A DNA stretch of 38,646 nt from JAGXLC01 sp964461045 (GTDB lineage: Bacteria > Bacteroidota > Bacteroidia > Bacteroidales > UBA12077): NCBI GenBank assembly GCA_964461045.1, contig CAYWSJ010000029.1, positions 1-38,646 on the forward strand, in the 5' to 3' direction. Positions 33,954-38,646 of the stretch are shown here, piece after piece; the first letter of the stretch is position 1; each line of letters opens with the position of its first letter. Under the pieces are notes generated by a model. It ran no database searches. It was not told where the DNA came from and saw nothing but the letters and a program-made list of their open reading frames with translations. A program made the translations under genes and the position numbers.

Positions 33954-34971
33954 TTTGGGTATATTTTTGTTTTGATTTTTTATTTTGGATCATTAGCATA
34001 ATAAAAGAGAAAGCGCCGAGCAAAATAATCAGCAAAGCCTGGGATTCATGTGAAAGGGTTGCGTAGGCAACTCCGTTTGTTTTGGGAATTCCGTAAATCA
34101 TTAATGCTGAGGCTACCAATATATGATAAACACCTATTCCACCCTGAATAGGGAGCGAAAGCCCAATTCCTGCAATTATCATTATAAATAATCCATCAAT
34201 TGGTTTAAGGACTGAAGTGGAAGGCAGGGCAAAAAAGAGGAGGTAGGCCATAAGGAAATACATAATCCATATAACAATAGTGTGAAAAATGAATTTCCAG
34301 CGGTCCTCCATTTTAGCTATTGTTTTCAGTCCGGATATAACCCCTCTTAGTATTTTGTTGATTTTTTTTATCAGGGGTTCTTTGGAGAATTTTTTAAACA
34401 GGAGATAAATTCCTGTAAAAACGAATCCGACTATTAATATAACAAGCAGCCAACTCCACAATGACAAGTCAAAGGTTCTGGATAAAGCATTTTTCACAGG
34501 CAAAAAGATTTTTTCAGAAATAAACTGCCCAAATACGCCCACTTTGACAAAGAATACATATAAGAAAATAAGAATCAGCACGAACAGGTCAATGGCTCTC
34601 TCCATGAGAACAGTCCCTAACAATAAATCAATGGGCACTTTATCAGATTTCCGGAGGGTGGCGCAGCGTGTTATTTCACCAATCCTGGGGAAGGCAAAAT
34701 TTGCAGTATACCCTACCATCAGGGCAAAGAAAACATTTTTAACCGGAGGATGGTAATTAAGCGGTTTGATAAGAAGTCTCCAACGAATGGCTCTGCTAAT
34801 ATATTCAATAACCCCGGCAAGTAAGGAAAGCGTTAACCAGAAATAATTAGTTTTTTTCAGACTATTTAAAAAATCTTCCAGGCTTACTCCTTTAAAGGCA
34901 TAATACAAAAGTATAATACCTATTGATAAAAAAAGGATAAACCGAATTGTTTTAAATAGTTTTTTTTTCAA
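33913..34971 (-). CDS. UPF0104 / lysylphosphatidylglycerol-synthase-TM-like membrane protein
   Basis: A 352-residue inner-membrane protein with about eight hydrophobic helices. Family marks include the start ILLYYAFKGVSLEDFL, SLLAGVIEYISRAIRWRLLI, the pattern NVFFALMVGYTANFAFPRIGEITRCATL, LGTVLMERAIDLFVL and the end GLSLPIQGGIGVYHILVASAL. Members are predicted lipid or isoprenoid-linked glycan flippases; the soluble aminoacyl-transfer domain of MprF is absent, so lipid lysylation is unlikely. It is 6 nt after panD and overlaps rfaE2 by 41 nt, an arrangement that ties it to surface-glycan assembly by context only. Confidence 0.85.
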   Translation of the reverse strand: MKKKLFKTIRFILFLSIGIILLYYAFKGVSLEDFLNSLKKTNYFWLTLSLLAGVIEYISRAIRWRLLIKPLNYHPPVKNVFFALMVGYTANFAFPRIGEITRCATLRKSDKVPIDLLLGTVLMERAIDLFVLILIFLYVFFVKVGVFGQFISEKIFLPVKNALSRTFDLSLWSWLLVILIVGFVFTGIYLLFKKFSKEPLIKKINKILRGVISGLKTIAKMEDRWKFIFHTIVIWIMYFLMAYLLFFALPSTSVLKPIDGLFIMIIAGIGLSLPIQGGIGVYHILVASALMIYGIPKTNGVAYATLSHESQALLIILLGAFSFIMLMIQNKKSKQKYTQNELSGNTEPKNNK

Positions 34972-34977
34972 TGAGTG

Positions 34978-35328
34978 TTAGATGATTTTATTGGTTGCTG
35001 TATCGGGGAAAATTAATTTTGGTTTGAATTGTTTTGCCTCATCAATTTCCAGTGAAGCATATGAGATGATAATAATTACGTCATCTACGGCAGCCTTCCT
35101 GGCGGCAGGTCCGTTCAGACAAATCTGTCCGGTTCCTCTTTCTCCTTTAATCACATAAGTATCCAGTCGTTCTCCGTTGTTAATATTTACAACCTGTACT
35201 TTTTCATTTTCTATAATGTTTGCTGCTTCCATTAAATCTTCATCAATGGTAATACTGCCGACATATTGCAGGTTGGCATCGGTTACACGAACTTTATGTA
35301 TCTTTGATTTAACAACTTCTATATTCAT
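34978..35328 (-). CDS. panD: aspartate 1-decarboxylase
   Basis: A 116-residue pyruvoyl enzyme that makes beta-alanine from aspartate for pantothenate. The self-processing site G24-S25 lies in NLQYVGSITID, and S25 would become the pyruvoyl group. TYVIKGERGTGQICLNGPAAR carries the conserved Tyr and Thr/Gly residues near the active site. Length is normal. It lies 26 nt after panC in the same operon, so both halves of the last pantothenate steps are co-expressed. Confidence 0.96.
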   Translation of the reverse strand: MNIEVVKSKIHKVRVTDANLQYVGSITIDEDLMEAANIIENEKVQVVNINNGERLDTYVIKGERGTGQICLNGPAARKAAVDDVIIIISYASLEIDEAKQFKPKLIFPDTATNKII

Positions 35329-35354
35329 AATTTACTGCTTATTCTATTACAAAT

Positions 35355-36200
35355 TTAAAAATAATATTTCACATTGTCTATTAATCTGACATTTCCAACC
35401 CATGCAGCTGCAAAGGCTCTTATTTGTTTTGTATCCTTCCAGTTGTGAATGGGTTGTAAATTTTTTTCATTCACTATTTCAATATATTCTACGTTGATAT
35501 GTGGATTTTTGTTTAATTCATTTTTCATCCACTCTTTTAAATCTTTAACTGACTTTTGCTCTGCCATCTCTTTTCCTTTGAAAAGGATTTCTGAAATTTT
35601 TGTGGCGCTCTTTCTTTCTTCCTTTGAAAGTCTCTTGTTTCTTGAGCTCATGGCCAGGCCATCATCTTCCCGGATTATAGGACAGCCAACAATTTGGGTG
35701 TTCATGTTCATTTGCCTTGATAATTCCCTTATTATGGCCAGTTGCTGAAAATCTTTTTCTCCAAAATAGGCTTTATCGGGTTGAATAATTTCAAGAAATT
35801 TGCTGACAATTTGGGCAACGCCATTAAAATGACCCGGTCGATGTGCTCCTTCCATTACATTCTGCAATGCTCCAAAATCAAATTGGCGGTTGTCGGTCTC
35901 AGGATACATATCCTCTTCTGAAGGAGTAAAGGCGATATCGCATCCCTGCCTTGATAAAATATCCAAATCTTTGTCAATGTTTCTCGGGTACTTTTTAAAG
36001 TCGTCCCTTTCGTTAAACTGTGTGGGATTTACGAAAATACTTGCTACCGTAATGTCATTTTCTTTTTTAGCGCAATCTATCAAAGACAGGTGTCCCATGT
36101 GCAAAGCGCCCATTGTGGGTACAAACCCGATGGTTTTGTTTTGGTTTTTCAGAGTTTTTAATCGTTCCCTGAAAAGATTTTTGCTTGTAAATGTTTCCAT
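35355..36200 (-). CDS. panC: pantothenate synthetase
   Basis: A 281-residue ATP-dependent ligase joining pantoate and beta-alanine. The HIGH-type motif is in VPTMGALHMGHLSLI, followed by SIFVNPTQFNERDDFKKYPR, the MEGAHRPGHFNGVAQIVSKF segment, YFGEKDFQQLAIIRELSRQ and the KMSKS-like MSSRN. All key segments are intact. First gene of the six-gene operon panC-panD-UPF0104-rfaE2-radA-ABC on the - strand, with a matching -7 box 30 nt upstream. Confidence 0.97.
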   Translation of the reverse strand: METFTSKNLFRERLKTLKNQNKTIGFVPTMGALHMGHLSLIDCAKKENDITVASIFVNPTQFNERDDFKKYPRNIDKDLDILSRQGCDIAFTPSEEDMYPETDNRQFDFGALQNVMEGAHRPGHFNGVAQIVSKFLEIIQPDKAYFGEKDFQQLAIIRELSRQMNMNTQIVGCPIIREDDGLAMSSRNKRLSKEERKSATKISEILFKGKEMAEQKSVKDLKEWMKNELNKNPHINVEYIEIVNEKNLQPIHNWKDTKQIRAFAAAWVGNVRLIDNVKYYF

Positions 36201-36229
36201 GTTAGCTTTTTATTAAATCAAAGCCGGTG

Positions 36230-36237
36230 CAAAGATA
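36230..36237 (-). promoter_or_regulatory. Bacteroidota -7 box for the panC operon
   Basis: On the - strand the sequence reads TATCTTTG, a perfect TAnnTTTG, 29 nt before the panC ATG. No TTG is seen at the expected -33 distance. Confidence 0.55.
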
Positions 36238-36337
36238 TGCATTAAATAAAAGTTGTAAAAGAAATTTTAAAGGATTTATATATTCTTTTTTAAAAAAACT
36301 TTTTAGATTTATTATTCCTTATTTTTCATAAAAATAT

Positions 36338-36345
36338 TAACTTTG
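36338..36345 (+). promoter_or_regulatory. Bacteroidota -7 box for the tRNA-Ala gene
   Basis: TAACTTTG matches TAnnTTTG and ends 12 nt before the first base of the tRNA, which fits transcription starting just ahead of the mature 5' end. Confidence 0.6.
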
Positions 36346-36357
36346 ACATCTGAAATC

Positions 36358-36431
36358 GGGGACTTAGCTCAGTTGGCTAGAGCGTTTGACTGGCAGTCAA
36401 GAGGTCACGGGTTCGAATCCCGTAGTCTCCA
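36358..36431 (+). tRNA. tRNA-Ala (anticodon GGC)
   Basis: A full cloverleaf of 74 nt: acceptor GGGGACT/AGTCTCC with the alanine identity pair G3:U70, D-arm GCTC...GAGC, anticodon stem TTTGA/TCAAG around the loop CTGGCAG (anticodon GGC), and T-arm with GTTCGAATC. The CCA end is not encoded. Its 3' end lies 12 nt from the end of mpl, which runs the other way. Confidence 0.97.
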
Positions 36432-36443
36432 CAACCTTTCTTT

Positions 36444-37799
36444 TTAAATTAGCTTTTCAGATAAATTTCTAATATTTAGTCCATTAAAGTTTCCAGAGCT
36501 CATAAACAGAAAATTAGAGTCTGTATTTTTAAAGGATAGTAAAAACTTTTCAAGTTCTTCTGTACTGTTAAATACCTTTATGTTTCCAGAACGGAAGCTT
36601 TTTTGAATGTCTGATTTTTCGATCATTTCCAGTTTTTTGTGCTTGATTGTTTCAGGATTAAAATAAACGATGGCCTGGTCAGCTTTTTTCATGGTATCTT
36701 TATATTCCGGCAGGAATGATTTGTTCAGGCTGCTGAACGTGTGTAATTCTATGCATGCAACAAGTTCTTGCGAGGGATATTGTGATTGAACTGCTTCTAC
36801 GGTAGCTTTAAGCTTTGATGGTGCATGTGCAAAATCAAAAAATACTCTTCGGTTGTTTTTTTCTTTTATAAGATCCATTCTTTTTTGGGCCCCTTTAAAA
36901 GTTTGAATGGTCTGGTAAAATTTTTCATCAGAAATGTTCAGTTTGTTGCATACTTTCCGGGCTGCTTCAATGTTTTCCATATTGTGTTTTCCAATGAGGT
37001 TAACCGGAATTTGTAATTTATTGTTCAGAAGATACGTTTGATTATTTTCTCTACTAAACGGATGTTCACGGTAAGGGATTCTGGTAATATTATTTGGAGC
37101 TTTTTTTGCGATATTATTTACTAATTTGTCTGGTTCATAATAGATTAATGTTCCCTTTTCTTCAATGCATAAAGTAAATATTTCAAATTGTTTGATATAT
37201 TTTTCAAATGTAGGAAAGACATTGATGTGGTCCCATGCAATTCCTGTTATTACTGCAATATGCGGTTTGTACAAATGGAATTTCGGGCGCTGGTCCAATG
37301 CAGAGGAGAGGTACTCGTCTCCTTCAAAGATAGCGATATCTGATTCACTGCTGAGCCCTACCATTGTCTCAAATCCTTCAACCTGTGACCCGACCATGTA
37401 ATCAAAATTATAGTTAGATTTTTTCAGCACATGCATAATCATTGATGTAACTGTTGTTTTACCATGGCTGCCACCGATAACTACCCGTGTCTTGTTTTTA
37501 GTTTGTTCATAAAGATACTCCGGGAAGGAATATATTTTGATTCCTGTCTGGCGGGCTTTCATTAGTTCCGGGTTGTCTTCACGTGCATGCATGCCAAGAA
37601 CGACAGCTTCTGTTTTATTATTTATTTTTGCAGGGTGCCAGCCTTCTTTTTCAGGCAATAAGCCATATTTCTCCAATCTCGATTTGGATGGGTCAAAAAA
37701 CTTATCATCCGAGCCGGTTACCCGGTATCCTTTTTTATGAAGGGCAATGGCGAGATTGTGCATGACACTACCACCAATGGCAATAAAATGAATTTTCAT
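36444..37799 (-). CDS. mpl: UDP-MurNAc:L-alanyl-gamma-D-glutamyl-meso-DAP ligase
   Basis: A 451-residue Mur-type ligase that recycles murein tripeptide by attaching it to UDP-MurNAc. The N-terminal Rossmann motif (MKIHFIAIGGSVMHNLAIALHKKGY) with SDDKFFDPSK follows the Mpl pattern rather than MurC. The ATP-binding loop is VVIGGSHGKTTVTSMI, then IAVITGIAWDHINVFPT and HNMENIEAARKVC; the C-terminal domain has DFAHAPSKLKATVEAV. It implies meso-DAP peptidoglycan. A 63-nt divergent region separates it from the hydrolase gene. Confidence 0.94.
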   Translation of the reverse strand: MKIHFIAIGGSVMHNLAIALHKKGYRVTGSDDKFFDPSKSRLEKYGLLPEKEGWHPAKINNKTEAVVLGMHAREDNPELMKARQTGIKIYSFPEYLYEQTKNKTRVVIGGSHGKTTVTSMIMHVLKKSNYNFDYMVGSQVEGFETMVGLSSESDIAIFEGDEYLSSALDQRPKFHLYKPHIAVITGIAWDHINVFPTFEKYIKQFEIFTLCIEEKGTLIYYEPDKLVNNIAKKAPNNITRIPYREHPFSRENNQTYLLNNKLQIPVNLIGKHNMENIEAARKVCNKLNISDEKFYQTIQTFKGAQKRMDLIKEKNNRRVFFDFAHAPSKLKATVEAVQSQYPSQELVACIELHTFSSLNKSFLPEYKDTMKKADQAIVYFNPETIKHKKLEMIEKSDIQKSFRSGNIKVFNSTEELEKFLLSFKNTDSNFLFMSSGNFNGLNIRNLSEKLI

Positions 37800-37816
37800 G
37801 AGTTTCCTTTTTGCTT

Positions 37817-37824
37817 TATCTTTG
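37817..37824 (+). promoter_or_regulatory. Bacteroidota -7 box for the MBL-fold hydrolase gene
   Basis: TATCTTTG is a perfect TAnnTTTG, 38 nt before the ATG at 37863. A -33 TTG is not evident. Confidence 0.5.
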
Positions 37825-37862
37825 TAAAATTAAAAATTTGTTGAAACCAAAAAAGCTACAAG

Positions 37863-38646
37863 ATGGAAATATATCCAATTCACATAACTAATTTTAAAGT
37901 AGACGGCGGAGTAATGTTTGGTGTTGTTCCAAAAGTCATTTGGGAAAAGAAATATCCGGCTGATGAAAACAACTTATGCAATTGGGCTCTGCGTTCTTTG
38001 TTAATAAAAACAGATGACCGGGTTATATTGATTGATACTGGTTACGGTGACAAACAGGATGAGAAATTTTTTAAGCATGCACACCTTAATGGTGGAGATG
38101 GTTTACATGGAGCGTTGGAAAAAGCCGGATTTACAGCCGATGATATAACAGATGTGGTTTTTACACATCTTCATGCTGATCATTGCGGTGGTGCAACAGG
38201 ATATGATGCTGAGAATGATGAGTATTATCCGGTATTTAGAAATGCGAATTTCTGGATTAGCAAAGATCAATGGGAATGGGCTATAAATCCAAGTATTAGG
38301 GAGAAAAGTGCATTCCTTAAAGAAAACATTTTGCCCATTAAAGATACCGGAAGATTAAAGCTGGTTGAGGAGAATAACATGATTTGTCCGGAAATGGAGG
38401 TTCGTTTATTTTATGGACATACAAAAGGACAGCTTATCCCTTTTATTGATTATAACGGGAAGAAAATTGTTTTTGCAGCCGACCTCATTCCTTCTACCGC
38501 CCATATCCCTCTTTTGTTTAATATGGCATACGATATTTACCAAATGACAACCATAGAAGAAAAAGAACAGGTATTGAAGGAAGCTTATGAAAATAATTAT
38601 ATTCTGTTTTTTCAGCACGATATTTATAATGAATGTTGCGATTTGA
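37863..38646 (+). CDS. metallo-beta-lactamase-fold hydrolase, 3' end beyond the window
   Basis: 261 codons are visible and the frame is still open at the last base, so the gene continues. The dinuclear zinc site is complete: H102-x-H104-x-D106-H107 in FTHLHADHCGG, H186 in YGHTKGQ, D207 in FAADLIP and H252 in FFQHD. The N-terminus (NWALRSLLIKTDDRVILIDTGYGDKQ) and AADLIP/HIPL segments resemble the lactonase-like branch of MBL hydrolases, but I cannot name a substrate. It would be cytoplasmic; no signal peptide is present. It diverges from mpl with its own -7 box. Confidence 0.9.
   Translation, partial: MEIYPIHITNFKVDGGVMFGVVPKVIWEKKYPADENNLCNWALRSLLIKTDDRVILIDTGYGDKQDEKFFKHAHLNGGDGLHGALEKAGFTADDITDVVFTHLHADHCGGATGYDAENDEYYPVFRNANFWISKDQWEWAINPSIREKSAFLKENILPIKDTGRLKLVEENNMICPEMEVRLFYGHTKGQLIPFIDYNGKKIVFAADLIPSTAHIPLLFNMAYDIYQMTTIEEKEQVLKEAYENNYILFFQHDIYNECCDL

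Noticed and set aside
1..38646. CRISPR array, rRNA genes, prophage or integrative element
   Set aside because: No regularly spaced repeats, rRNA sequence, integrase or phage structural genes were seen on either strand.

Overview
The window reads as a chromosomal segment of a Bacteroidota bacterium. The main reasons are a complete type IX secretion/gliding core (PorP/SprF-like, GldK, GldL, GldM, GldN), several promoters of the Bacteroidota form TAnnTTTG, an AT-rich coding style, and Bacteroidota-type versions of TopA, PBP1A, Mpl, PanC/PanD and RfaE2. I cannot place it below phylum with confidence. The sequence is a scaffold: two runs of exactly 100 N (3522-3621 and 11016-11115) are placeholder gaps.

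Region 1 (1-10.2 kb, + strand) is accessory and metal-related. A small Cys/His secreted protein precedes a CusA-CusC-CusB copper/silver-type RND efflux operon. CusB carries an N-terminal metal-binding domain and a C-terminal DUF3347-like domain. The operon looks visibly richer in G+C than its surroundings. It is followed by an Rpn/PD-(D/E)XK nuclease-like gene, a structured non-coding stretch, a two-gene unit (70-aa basic protein plus nucleotidyltransferase-fold protein) and a short CDF-like cation transporter. That transporter's predicted metal site is D48/E52/C152/C156 instead of the usual D/D/H/D.

Region 2 (10.3-13.7 kb, + strand) is a possible self-contained envelope module: a secreted YceI protein, an outer-membrane beta-barrel protein, a second, divergent YceI-like secreted protein, and an Rrf2 regulator with four cysteines placed like an Fe-S sensor. 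A 15-bp palindrome sits just downstream of the first gene's promoter and is a candidate operator. A strong hairpin lies between the barrel gene and the second YceI-like gene.

Region 3 (13.7-18.2 kb) has a large three-part protein on the - strand (HExxH peptidase, beta-propeller repeats, BamA-like barrel), a mannose-1-phosphate guanylyltransferase on the + strand, and a 147-bp inverted-repeat element resembling a MITE next to an intrinsic terminator.

Region 4 (18.2-27.9 kb, - strand) holds topA, an arginase-fold protein that has lost its metal ligands, and the porP-gldK-gldL-gldM-gldN operon. Two perfect inverted repeats, one built from DnaA-box-like 9-mers, lie between the topA pair and porP.

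Region 5 (28-38.6 kb) is mostly housekeeping. It has a PBP1A gene (+) and a tight six-gene - strand operon (panC, panD, a UPF0104-like membrane protein, rfaE2, radA, a double-NBD peptide ABC ATPase). Then come tRNA-Ala(GGC), mpl (-) and a metallo-beta-lactamase-fold hydrolase (+) cut by the window end.

The most interesting candidates for something undescribed are the D/E/C/C CDF-like transporter beside the Cus operon, the YceI-barrel-YceI-Rrf2 module, the 70-aa/nucleotidyltransferase pair, the peptidase-propeller-barrel fusion, and the arginase-fold pseudoenzyme next to the T9SS genes.
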